From positions 6,625,760 to 6,689,759 of the forward strand of contig CM070727.1 of NCBI GenBank assembly GCA_036346275.1: a stretch of DNA of 64,000 nucleotides. Direction: 5' to 3'. The notes below the pieces were generated by a model. That model was not told where the DNA came from and did no database searches. It saw only the letters and a list, made by a program, of their open reading frames with translations. This stretch comes from Otatea glauca (Eukaryota > Streptophyta > Magnoliopsida > Poales > Poaceae). How positions within the stretch are numbered: the first letter of the stretch is position 1; every line of letters starts with the position of its first letter. The position numbers were made by a program, and so were the translations under genes. Below, piece by piece: positions 33,820 through 45,310 of this stretch.

Positions 33820-35583
33820 ATGGAGCATCTTGCTATCCTTGCGACGGAGCTGGGCTACTCGTCGGACTTCGAGGTCGACGGCTTCCAGAACCTCACTGAG
33901 AATGATGTCAGCGACGAGGAGATCGAGCCCGAGGAGCTGGCCCGGCGAATGTGGAAGGACAGGGTCAGGCTCAGGAGGATTAAGGAGAGGCAGCACAGGC
34001 TTGCCTTGCAGCAGGCCGAGTTCGAGAAGTCGAGGCCGAAGCCGATATCCGACCAGGCCCTGCGCAAGAAGATGTCGAGGACGCAGGACGGGATCCTCAA
34101 GTACATGCTCAAGTTGATGGAGGTGTGCAATGCTCGCGGGTTTGTTTACGGGATCATACCTGACAAAGGGAAGCCTGTCTGTGGCGCTTCGGATAATATT
34201 AGAGCTTGGTGGAAGGAGAAGGTGAAGTTTGATAAGAATGGCCCAGCAGCAATTGCGAAATATGAGGCCGAGAACTTGGTGGCTGATATTGCTCAGAGCT
34301 GTGGAGTTAAGAATCACCACAGCTTGATGGATCTCCAGGATGCCACTCTGGGTTCGCTGCTTTCATCGTTGATGCAGCACTGTAATCCGCCGCAGCGCAA
34401 GTACCCATTGGAGAAGGGCACTCCTCCCCCATGGTGGCCTTCGGGGAATGAGGAATGGTGGATTGCCTTGGGCCTTCCAAGGGGACAAATCCCTCCTTAC
34501 AAAAAACCACATGATCTTAAGAAGGTTTGGAAGGTTGGTGTGCTTACAGGTGTGATCGAGCACATGTTCCCCAACTTTGATAAGATCAGAAACCATGTAC
34601 GCAAATCAAAATGCTTGCAGGATAAAATGACTGCAAAGGAGAGCCTGGTTTGGTTGGGAGTCCTACAGAGAGAGGAAAGGCTTGTTCACAGCATTGACAA
34701 TGGTGTATCAGAGATTACTCAGCACAGTGCTCCAGAGGACAGAAATGGGGACACACACAGCAGCAGTAATGAGTATGATGTAGATGGTTTTGAGGAGGCT
34801 CCTCTTTCTACATCATCTAAAGATGATGAACAAGGTCTGTCTCCAGTTGCACAATCCAGTGAGGAGCATGCCCCAAGAAGAGGGAGAGAAAGGGCTAACA
34901 CTAAACGCCCTAATAAGGTTGTTCCTATTAAGGCAGGAACAAAAGAACCACCAAAGAGAAAAAGAGCACGTCACAGTTCCACTGTTATTGAGCACGAGGT
35001 ACAAAGAACTGATGATGCACCAGAAATTTCAAGAATTTTGATTCCTGATATGAACCGAGTGGACCAAGTAGCTAACCAGATTACCTGCTTCAGTCAGGGG
35101 GTTAATACAATTGAAGCTTTACTACTAGCCCAAGCTGCAAATGCTACTCCTGTAACCATATACATAGGAGGCCAGCCTGTACCTTATCAAAGTAGTGATA
35201 ATGCCAGGTCAAAGTATGGAAATACCTTTCCTCTCGATGCTGATTCGGGTTTTAATAATTTGCCCAGTAGTTATCAAACTTTACCTCGGAAACAATCAGT
35301 AGCACTATCTATGATGGATCAACATGTGGTTCCCATGGGTATCAGAGCACCAGCTGACAACAGTCCTTATGGTGATCATGTAATTGGTACTGGAAATTCA
35401 ACTTCTGTTCCTGGACATATGCAGCAGCTCATAGATTATCCTTTCTATGGTGAACAAGATAAGTTTGTTGGCAGTTCCTTTGAGGGGTTGCCTTTGGACT
35501 ATATCAGTATCAGTAGTCCCATCCCAAATATTGACGATTTACTTCTGCATGATGATGATTTAATGGAATACCTGGGAACATGA
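33820..35583 (+). CDS. EIN3-like (EIL) ethylene-response transcription factor
   Basis: This is an intact, intronless coding region of 587 residues. EIN3/EIL proteins are plant-specific nuclear DNA-binding factors that activate ethylene-response genes. Seen in order: acidic start (EVDGFQNLTENDVSDEE, residues 18-34), basic region (WKDRVRLRRIKERQ, 45-58), the conserved helix KYMLKLMEVCNARGFVYGI (94-112), IRAWWKEKVKFDKNGPAAI (127-145), PPWWPSGNEEWW (203-214) and PPYKKPHDLKKVWKVGVL (225-242), which together make the EIN3 DNA-binding domain, then NHVRKSKCLQDKMTAKES (258-275). A basic patch PPKRKRARHS is near residue 388. It ends in an acidic tail (DDLLLHDDDLMEYLGT). The start is the first in-frame ATG; the open frame extends upstream only through a TTG. 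The usual family length is about 600 residues. Confidence 0.96.
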   Translation: MEHLAILATELGYSSDFEVDGFQNLTENDVSDEEIEPEELARRMWKDRVRLRRIKERQHRLALQQAEFEKSRPKPISDQALRKKMSRTQDGILKYMLKLMEVCNARGFVYGIIPDKGKPVCGASDNIRAWWKEKVKFDKNGPAAIAKYEAENLVADIAQSCGVKNHHSLMDLQDATLGSLLSSLMQHCNPPQRKYPLEKGTPPPWWPSGNEEWWIALGLPRGQIPPYKKPHDLKKVWKVGVLTGVIEHMFPNFDKIRNHVRKSKCLQDKMTAKESLVWLGVLQREERLVHSIDNGVSEITQHSAPEDRNGDTHSSSNEYDVDGFEEAPLSTSSKDDEQGLSPVAQSSEEHAPRRGRERANTKRPNKVVPIKAGTKEPPKRKRARHSSTVIEHEVQRTDDAPEISRILIPDMNRVDQVANQITCFSQGVNTIEALLLAQAANATPVTIYIGGQPVPYQSSDNARSKYGNTFPLDADSGFNNLPSSYQTLPRKQSVALSMMDQHVVPMGIRAPADNSPYGDHVIGTGNSTSVPGHMQQLIDYPFYGEQDKFVGSSFEGLPLDYISISSPIPNIDDLLLHDDDLMEYLGT

Positions 35584-35588
35584 CACAG

Positions 35589-35667
35589 GTAATTTAATTA
35601 CATGTCCATTTGTTTGATGTTTCTTCCTCCTTAATCATTGAGTTTTTCTTTCATTTTTCATTTTCAG
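35589..35667 (+). other. Probable 3' UTR intron of the EIL gene
   Basis: CACAG/GTAATT stands five bases after the stop codon and TTTTTCATTTTCAG/GTTAG closes a 79-base T-rich stretch. An AATAAA lies at 35675-35680 immediately after. Being so close to the stop codon, the exon junction would not be expected to trigger nonsense-mediated decay. Confidence 0.5.
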
Positions 35668-35674
35668 GTTAGTC

Positions 35675-35680
35675 AATAAA
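35675..35680 (+). terminator. Candidate polyadenylation signal of the EIL gene
   Basis: AATAAA 92 bases after the stop codon. If it is used, the 3' UTR is short; later AATAAA-like words also occur, for example near 36650. Confidence 0.35.
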
Positions 35681-38600
35681 GCCTCTTGCGCTTTTTTCTG
35701 TAATCCATTGTCTCACCAGGATTACCATCTTTGAGTATGGAAGGCTAAACTTCTCGTTTTACAGTCAATCTTGTTATTTGAGACCATCTGTACTTCTGTA
35801 GTATGCTCAATGATACTTGACTGAAACATTATATCAAATAATGACCGAATTGTAAATGGTAAAGGTGTACATGGTCAAAGTTTCAAATATGAAATTTTTC
35901 TGGAGAATATATATAGTGAAGAAAGGACCCTTCTTTTCTTTTTTTGGTAATTTTGGAATCTGAGAGTGTGAGATATGGATGTCTTGCTCTCCTTTATTCT
36001 CTCATCTCTCCCCTTTTGCCTTCTACGCAAATATTGAGAATTCAACATTGTATATGCAATGAAGAAATGAAAAAAAAATCATCAGTTGAGGGGATCCCTC
36101 TCAACCTCTATCCCTTATCCTTCCACGTGTTTGATTTTAATGAAGTAAAAAAAATTTGTAGGAAAACAACATTCATCGCTTGTGTCACTTGTTGATGGTT
36201 GTTACGCGATGAGAACTTTTAGAAATACCCTAATATAGTAGCATCAACAAGCAACAGTGTTGGTCATTACTAAATCACGAGTGACACCAGCCTATCTTGT
36301 TCTCTTGTGTTATTTGGCATTGTCATATTTGGATATGGCTGAGATAACCTAGTAATCTGTATGATAGGCTTTTGTTGCTGACCTTTTTGGTACACTGATG
36401 GTATAGATTCCAATGTTTATGAAAATTTGTTTGCCATGCTGATAATATTAAAAAAATAGTTCCATTCATGCAATATGATCTTCTGTTTGAGTCTGTATGT
36501 GAATATCTCCTATATCACCATACCACAGAATCACAGATCTTCCAAGTAGTCTTCTCCATAAAGATGTGATTTCAGCATAAAATTCTCCCCCAAGGTTCAT
36601 GCTATTTCTCTAGGCATTTTCTTGTATCCTATAACCTGTCTTTCAATAATAAACAAATCATGGTTCAGCATTATACTTTATGTTGGTTACTCTTTTACCC
36701 CTGGCAACAGTTTCACCTTTCCTATGCTTCCAGACTGTCTCACACCCAAAATACCAAAAACAATTAATGTCAAACACTTCCGCATCACAACTTGGATCTT
36801 ATTTTATTCTACTAGTAATATATTCAGCTGAGCACATGCTTGCATACCTGGTATATGTCATTAGACTAAGAAACCCATCAGTTTTTGACAAGTATTGGCC
36901 CTGAACTGATGCTTTTTTACTAAAGTGCAATCTTTTGAGTTTTGAATGTATTGATGTTGATCAACGGCTCAGCACGATATATTTCTTTAGTGCCATGCTG
37001 ATGAACTTTTCTTGCAGTGTGCTTACATTGAAGAATCTGTTCTGCCCATGTTCCATTGAGCATGTGGGATGCTATCTTCTTGTGATGGTCATTATTTTGA
37101 TGTCATCATGCTAGCTATTTTTTGTGGGATGCTGGCTCATGACTCAGCTTGATTTGTTCATCAATATATTTCTGAATGAAATGTAGAAATTAAATCCAGT
37201 GCAGTTTTCTTTTCTGAAGAACCATGCATCTTGGCTTCCTTTTGTCATGTAACTCTTCTTCAATGCTTGGGTCTTCTCATCCGAAGATTATTTGTAAGTT
37301 TTCTGACCAGTGTTGTCACTGATAACACTCTGATACATATCTGTGTGCATCCCAAGACCTGTGAGCTGTAGTTTATGTTGGCCCAGATGTTTTTCCAAAA
37401 CTAGAGTGTAAGGTCTCTTAATTTTGACTTCTTTTCGTAATTAATCCTCAGGAACAATAGATATAACAGAAAATTTTCTTAACAGTATTCTTTCTATGTT
37501 ATAGCGTCATTTTCCTATATCTGATCTCAAACAAGTGGATGGTACAAAAAGAATGGAAATTTCTTCGGTTAACTACTTAATTTGTGTCCATTGATTGTGG
37601 TCTGCAAAATATTTATTAGCATTTCCCACTGCTTCATGAGTTACAATGGAAGGAAAAAAAGTGAAGCATCTTTCATTCTTTTCTTTAGTATATATTATAT
37701 CTGGCACAAATCAGTAACTACTCTATTTAGGTAATGGAAGCTTCTGAGGCGTACTGAAGTTGATGACTATTGAAAAATGGGTGACTAAACTGCTTGACAG
37801 TTGCAAAACTAAGATATATATGATCATTGTCCGGTAACATTATCCACAATAGAAAATTAAGCTGACTTTTAATTGTTGACTTACAGTAGAAGTTATTGTT
37901 GACTTACAGTAGAAGTTATAAATCAAGCTATTGCAAGCACATACATTATGGACAACAGACTTGTAAAAACAAAGTAGCAGTTGGCGTCTTATTTGCTACA
38001 GCTAAAAATGGGAGCAACCTACCCGGGCATTAGTTTTGCTACTCTCTAGCATATTTTCCTTGTATTATTGTATCCTGTTGGTTGTCCGATTAGATTGGGC
38101 AAATATTAGATTTCACAAGCAGTAGATTTGACCCTTTCAAATATTTCTTCTCTCTTCCTCCACCCCTGTATTTTAGAATGTGTTACTCAGTTGACTCATG
38201 CTTTTCTTTTGTTAAAAATAATACCATTTAAAATACACACTTGAAATTGTCTGTATATGTTGCTTCTATAAAGTCTGTCAAATTAGTGGCACTGAACTAT
38301 TGGTTATCTTTTTTGGGTGGTGCCTTGAACACCTAATCCAATAATAACCCTCTGAATTGGATCAGATAGGTATTTCTTCTTCAGTTTTGACATATATTAG
38401 TTCAAAGCTAAGCAAATATTGTTGACAACTTTGATTGTGACAATGGACTAAAATAAGGGCACCTTCAGTAGGGAGTAGGTGTTTGAACTCGAAATGATCT
38501 TGATAAATATTTTGCAAAAAAATTCCTGGATGTCTAGCAGCCTTCAACTGTCAAATCACTTGGTATGTTTTAGCATTAATGAAATTAAAGAAACATGTTC

Positions 38601-39650
38601 ATTTTGCAATCATCATACGCTTAGTGTAAACTGCTATACTCTCTTCTGAGAAGATCATATCATTTTGACTTTCAGAATAGTTTATTGCCTTCCTTACTGT
38701 CCAGTGACTAAAGTTGACAGCCTATTTTTCTGTTCAATAATAGAGGCAAGAGATCAAGCAACCTAGTAATGAGTGCGATTATTACTCTTCTTAAAATTCA
38801 AACTGATGAAGTATGAAGTACTGAGGTTGAGATATTAGGCAGTGTGACATGCATATTATCATCGAAGAGCCGGTTTGTTAATTTTATATATGTGTTTTAC
38901 TGCTGCTATTTACTTGTGATCTGCAATCGGTTTGGCTGATTTTGAGCTTCATGGTTTGCTGCCCATGCTGTTAGCCTGTTGCCGTTTTTTTTGGGTGTTT
39001 TTGTTATTCTTTTGTGTTAAAGATACAAGATTCATATCTCTTGGCCTGGGAGTTGTTGGACTGAGCTTCTTGTGCCGAATTCACCACTTTTCTAACCCCA
39101 TAGCAATTGTTTTGGCAAATTTGGCCATTTGCAAAAAATATTACATACGGGGCTAGAAAAGTGATCATATCTCTTGTACTCAGTGGCAGGAGCCAACAAT
39201 TGTGGGGTCCTTTAATCCTAATCCCTTTGCAGCAGCTGCAGCTCTGTCACATGACTGACCTGCTACACGCTGGAGCATCGAGTGATCAGAATTCAGCAGG
39301 ACTGGATCAGTGAAAAGCTCTGTTGAGTAGAATATCGACTTGTGAAACGAGATGTCAGGTAACAGTTTGACTTCTACTGGGAAACGCTTTTTAGAGGCTG
39401 CGTCGGCAGCGGTATTTACATGCATTTGTCTCTCTTTGTTCTTTCAGAAAACAGGTTGACCCAAGGATGTACTACAAACGAGAGGGACAACACAAAAAGT
39501 ATGGAGAAGTGTCAAATCCTTTCTTTTAGAGCCTTTTCACTTCCAGTGACACAAGAACATTTCTGCTCCTATCGGTGAGTCGTTTGGCAATTGCAATGAT
39601 GCTATATTGTGACTTATTCAGGATTTTTTTTTTCTTTGTTGAACGGCTAG
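35681..39650. other. AT-rich DNA downstream of the EIL gene, mostly unrecognised
   Basis: About 4 kb with no long coding frame and no clear transposon ends. A short direct duplication (TTGTTGACTTACAGTAGAAGTTA, given here as a 22-base word in two pieces TTGTTGACTTAC and AGTAGAAGTTA) occurs twice around 37874-37918. One weak exon candidate is listed separately at 39184. The region could partly be an extended 3' UTR of the EIL gene. Confidence 0.4.
39184..39258 (+). other. Weak candidate terminal exon
   Basis: Directly after an acceptor-like TCTTGTACTCAG, a 24-codon open stretch reads WQEPTIVGSFNPNPFAAAAA and ends LSHD with TGA. The composition is protein-like and GC is higher than around it, but no upstream exon was found and I know no family match. 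Confidence 0.2.
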
Positions 39651-41729
39651 AATTAGAGTCTGTTTAGTTTATATACTAAAAGTTCCCAAAGTTTGCCACA
39701 ATCGTGTTTTTGCCAAACTTGCCTAAACTTAGTCCATCAAAATTGGAGCCGCACTTTGGCTAACAAAATAGAATCTTGCCACACTTTTTTAAGACACTAA
39801 TGGATGGGACTGTAAGGCCCCCATTTTCGATAAATTAATATCGAAAATGGATACCATGTGCATACAGTACTAATCTCATGATCAGTGGCTAGTACGCACA
39901 AATACAAATTGATATCACAGTCATACACAACTTTATTATTACAGCGGAAGCAAATACATAACATTCTTACAATACCAAAAGTAAAAGCATAACAGTGGAG
40001 ACATTCATCTTGTAGTATGCCTTTTATCCCAAAATCCCCACAGGCAACTGACAAGGAGAACCCTAGTAAAATTCATCGTTCACATCCCCGAATCCTGCGT
40101 CATAAAAGGTATCGTCGGGAAATCTGCATTTCTTCACCTAAAAACATCAACACGGGCAAGTTGAGTACTTACGTACTCGCAAGACTTTGCAAAACCTATT
40201 ATATATGCAGGCCATTTCAAGGAAAGGCTCATGGTTATCTTGCATAAAGCTAAATTGGAATGTAAATCTGAGAATAATAGATTGTAAAGCGAAGTTTAAG
40301 TAAAAGCGGCTTATATCGAAAGTAATGAATGTAAGCATAAGTAAAAATCAAATACCGGTATCATAACCATTTCAAGAATCATTTCTCATCACGCAGAAAT
40401 TGCCAAGTAATCATTCCTACCGGTCGGTAGAAATCCGAGTTTTATGAAAATGAAAGCAGATTAACTAGTGCCGACGCACCAAGATTCCCATAACCGCGGA
40501 ACGGCTTTTGAAAAGTTTGACACTCTGCAGAGTTGTACGACTTTACTCACAAGTAATGATCAACCTCTTTTGCGGGCCAAGAACACACTTCCTTTGGTGT
40601 GTCGACAAGGAGATCATAACAAAGCGTTACATTGTTTAACCCTAACTTTGCACGGCCGGTGACATCAAACCCGTACTATGGTATTTATGTTTGCATCCTT
40701 CGCACAATAATGATTAAGCATGTCCATAGTATGGCATTCACCGTTGTATTAGCAAACGTGACTCCCAACACCTCGGTGTAGGCGCCTCCGAGCAACCATC
40801 CATCAAGAAGCTCGTACTACTCCGCCTATCAATGTGCAAAGCTAGTTTTAAGCAACTTAATAAGTTAGAGCTGTCCCATACCAAAGACTTGTGGTTGTAC
40901 GGTAAATTCTTGGGTTTAACGAACACGTAGTTCGGTCCTTAATCCGACACGGGCAATAATCTCCACCCTACACTACGTACAAGTCCCTTGTACACCCCGC
41001 TATTGCCAATAATTGCCCGCATCAAAATCATAGTTTTATTTTCATTTTTGATCAAAATACCAACCAAGAATGGTCATACCCATTACGTTGTCATATCCAA
41101 CATTTTTAATCATGTCAAGGTTTTATGTTCATTTAAGCATGGCTAAGCATAACACTAAATGTGATTAACCCAAATCGACATTAAGTAATGTCTAAGTTAT
41201 TCTATGGTTATCAAGGTTCACAATTCCATACTTATCAAGGAAGTTCTATGTGACAATAGGTATGACTACCAAAACCCAAAATATAGTAGACTTTAATAAA
41301 AGTAAAGTATGCAGTAAAACATTTAATGAAAACATTTATAAAACTGGGATCAATATGATCAAAGGGGGTGCTTGCCTTGTTGATGATCCTCGACGTCAAA
41401 CTCCTGATCGTCGAATTCACTGTGTTTAAATCGGCTGCTACGTCGAATAATAATAACATGGCAATTCCAACAAAACGAAAGGATCAGACATAAGAACCAA
41501 ATAAAATCAACTGTTTGAATTAACATATTTTTTGTTCATTGATTTACAAGTTTTCTGAACATTTTCTGATTAGGTTCTTATAATAGCCAATCTTAGTTTC
41601 TTGAATAATTCACTTTCATTTATCATTTTCAGAGACCATTTTTACAGGTTTCATTAGTCTGGATTTTCAATTTCTAAATTCTGAAATTATTTAAATTGCT
41701 ATTATGGAACCACTTTCTTACCCTATATT

Positions 41730-44190
41730 TGAAAGATCGAAAAAGGCGACTAGAGGGGGGTGAATAGGAGCCAAATAAATTTTTTGAATAAACTCTCCCC
41801 CTAAAATTCAAACCACCAAAAGACTAGAAAGAAAGCTGCCTTTGTCGTCGTATTTACAGTCGGATGAACAAGACTCGACCTACAGAGGTTGGATGAACAA
41901 GACTCGAAATGAATAGTGTTCGGGTGAGCAGTACTTCGACCAAAGACGGCCTCGGATGAGCGATACTCCGACACGAAGTGGTCGGATGAGCGATTACTCG
42001 GGTGAGTAGTGTTGGGTGAAACGATACTTCGACTGGATGAACAAGACTCCGGCTACCAAGTGGTTGGATGAACAATGCTCGGGTGAATAGTGTTTGGTAA
42101 ACAGTAAAATCAGCACGATCTCGAAAACGGAAATCGATGTAACTTTTGATCGGCTGATCCAAAAGCGATGAAAATTTGTGTGCACCTCCCAAAGGATGTC
42201 AGAACCTATTTCAATCAACAATCGAAGGAATTAATACCAAGGTTCCGTCCTTTTCGTTTAACAAATGCAACACCAAAACAGAGTCACGAACACAGACTTC
42301 ACCCTAACTTGTCTGGGAGTTGATGGTGAAATCCTTGGATGACTCTCCACAAATCATAGCAAGTAAGTACACGAAGAAACAACCCTTCAAACAAATAGAA
42401 ACACTATCCAAAACTAGGCACATAAATTGGTTTCTTGCAAAATGAATAGAAGAGGTTGTAGATTGCCTAGATGATTGGGATATGATCTATAGAAGATTCA
42501 TCTAGCAATCTTTCATCCTTGGCAACAAGAACCGAAGCCAATCAAGACTAAAGAAGCGCAAGTCACACGCTTACGCACTTTAAGAACACATGATTTACAA
42601 CTTGCAACAAGAACGTAAGGATTGCCTAAAAGATTGAAAGCAGAATCCGAGAAGAGTTCATAAATCATGAATTTCAACAAAGACTCAATAGCATGTAGAA
42701 GGAGATGAGGCAAATCCAAATTACGTAAGGTAAATTGCAAGTAAGTAAATGCGAATTTAGATAATGAATTTAAGTGCGTAATGTAAATACGTAAGAGAAA
42801 TGAAACAGAATAGAAATGAAGAACATTTCATTTCTAGAAGGGAGGTTTACAAAGCCTCACAACAAAGTGGGCAAAGCTCAAATGAGCAGCAAAAACCTCA
42901 GAACCTTCACAACCTTCACGGAGGGAGGCTGCCCTACCCTCTATTTATAGTGACAGGATCAATTCCCACCTTTGGATGTCTGCGCTCAATCCTAAGCCAA
43001 CATCCAAGAGCCGGATTTGATCCTTACATCATCACTCTCAACAACTCTCAACTACTCACGTAGACTTTCCTCACTGCTCACCCCAAGGAGACACCCTCTC
43101 CTGTCTATTCATAGCAGCTTGGAACACCTACCACCCTTGGATGAGCCTCTAAACCCTAGAGCACTCCATCAAGGGTGAGATTTTACCCACTCACAAAGCT
43201 ATGCATGGGCTCACCCAAACCCAACAACACAACGGGTTTTGCACGCTTTTCAACTCACACTAACTTGACCCGCTACTCTATCTTCCTGACCGTGATCCAA
43301 CGGTCCTCCTAGATCAGAGCAGCTCCAAGTTAACATCTCATCCATTCCTTTGTCTTCTCAGCTTGCAGCTACTCCCTGGCCTCAGTCATCTTTGGCGACA
43401 CCTTGATCATCTGGACCTCAGCTCTCCCAGCCTAGTCCTGATCCCCTTCGCCTCACCATGACCTAGCTCTAAAGTCCTGCAACAATCATAGACAAGGAAA
43501 CCACATCACATAGCAATGTCCAACAACACATATCCATCTCAACATAAAGATATACACTATGCTGACCAGCATAACCCCGACCACACGTGGTCTGACCACT
43601 GGTTTCCATCCCGACCACCCATGGTCTGACCACTGGTCTCCATCCCGACCAACAATGGTCTGACCATTGGTCTCCATCCCGACCAACAATGGTCTGACCA
43701 TTGGTCTCCATCCCGACCAACCATGGTCTGACCACTGGTCTCCATTCCGACCACTCGAGGTCTGACCACTGGTCTCCGACCAGCGAAAGACCTGACCACT
43801 CGGGGTCGGACGGTGGTCTCCGCCACCAAAGCCGGACCTCTCGGTCGGACGACCCGACCACTGGTCGACGACCGGTCTCCAACCGACCAAAGCCCCGACC
43901 ACTCGGCCGGACGACCGACATCTCGGTCGGACGACCGTCTCCAACGATCAAAGCCCCGACCACTCGGTCGGACGACCCGACATCTCGGTCGGACGACTAG
44001 TCTCCAACGACCAAAGCCCGACCACTGGGCCGGACGACCGACCACTGGGTCGGACGGTAGTCTCCAACCAGTAACTCAAATTGCTCTAGCTCGAAAAACA
44101 ATCCAAATCAAACTCAAACTTGAGCACACCTTGCTCAAATAAAGTCAAATACTCATCACAAACATGGATGGACCTCCACATGGTCCTTCA
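41730..44190. mobile_element. TG...CA non-coding element nested in solo LTR B
   Basis: 2461 bp from TGAAAGATCG to GGTCCTTCA with a perfect 5-bp duplication ATATT (41725-41729 and 44191-44195). Copy A of the LTR has the empty site at the matching place (CCCTATATAATACTTT, about 10770). It contains GACTAGAGGGGGGTGAATAGG-like start sequence, a block of GGATGAACAAGACTCG-type repeats (41860-42090), and the 34-bp array at 43588. No protein domains. It belongs to the same family as the element at 17474-27720. TG...CA ends and a 5-bp duplication suggest a retroelement or solo LTR. Confidence 0.75.
43588..44075. repeat. 34-bp tandem repeat array (GGTCTGACC type), decaying to the right
   Basis: The word TGGTCTGACCA recurs at 43588, 43622, 43656, 43690 and 43724, a period of 34. 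Further right the units become GACCACTCGGTCGGACGACC-like and lose the fixed period. Because 34 is not a multiple of three and the unit lacks stops on the minus strand, several overlapping antisense frames stay open; these are not genes. Confidence 0.85.
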
Positions 44191-45279
44191 ATATTATACT
44201 TTAATTATTTTCTATGGTACACCCTAAGTATTTTTGCATAATCAGGTTCCTAACAGAGCATGGAGTCTAATAAAATTTGTTTCATTCAATTTGAAGTTGA
44301 ATTGCAGAAATTCTATTCACAACATATTTCAAATTCTTTCTTTAAATTTAAATTTGAAATTCAGACAGAATTAATTTTGAAATATTTTTGCATATTCTGA
44401 ATCTACATGATTTTAGATGAATTTAGAAATTTATTTCACTTCATTTGGTTGGATAGTTCAAAAGATATTGTTTGAATGCATTCGGTTTTGTAAATACAGA
44501 AAATTAGTAAATTTACTAAAAACGGAAAGTACGCCTTCATCCGAAAGGCGCTTTCCCTTCGCATCGCTGTCCGAGGCATCGACGCGGGCCCAGTGGCAAT
44601 GAGTCAAGCGCTGTGATATGGGGTGACCATCGACCTAGGTATCGAGCGTGCGAGATCGACCACCGGGTCTCGCGGCGAGACACAACACACGCAAGGGTCG
44701 GCGAGGTGGACCGGTATCGATGACGAGACACGAGGCATGGTTGCGAGGTTCGCTCGCGGCGGCACGGCACGGAGGGTGGAATGGGTTCGGATTCTTGCTC
44801 GGTGGGTCCGTGCGCATCTATGGGTGGTGGCGCCCGGCCGGGTGGCCGAGGCGGCTCGCCACCGGAGAGGCGGCGAGCTCACGGCTCACCGGCGAAGCGG
44901 CTAAACTACGGCGTTCCGAGGCGAATGGCTACCACAGTGAGCATCAACAAGTCTCTAGGGTTCGATTTTTGGCTTTAGATCAAGAAAATGGGTAGCGGAA
45001 GGGGGTTCTCACCTTGCGACGGTGGCGGCGGCGGAAGGAACTCGGCGGGAGAGCTCACTGGTGAAGGAAAGCTCGGACCAGTGGCGAGAAGTGGTTCCTG
45101 GTAGCGCAAAGGTGGTTCAGGTGAACTGGTTCGAGGCGAAATGGACTATGGTGGAGCAAAGGTGAATTTTTCCCCTTTCGGGCTTTTGGCCGGAGATGGG
45201 GAAGAAGACGGTGGTTAGCGGCGATGAGGCGTCTTGGTGTGGCTTTGCTGGTTCCAGGTGAATGCTCAAGAGTTTGCGA

Positions 45280-45310
45280 CGTTTTGGCATCGCTTAAATA
45301 GACGATGGAG
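45280..45310 (-). promoter_or_regulatory. TATA box region of solo LTR B
   Basis: On the minus strand CGTCTATTTAAGCGATGCC occupies the place of the TATA box in copy A. A leader ending in GCAAG/GTGAGA follows downstream (about 45018-45008). Confidence 0.45.

Noticed and set aside
43469..44045. Overlapping 150-164-codon minus-strand frames as repeat-protein genes
   Set aside because: They arise from the 34-bp tandem repeat cycling through the frames; the protein repeats are just the DNA repeat read in each phase.
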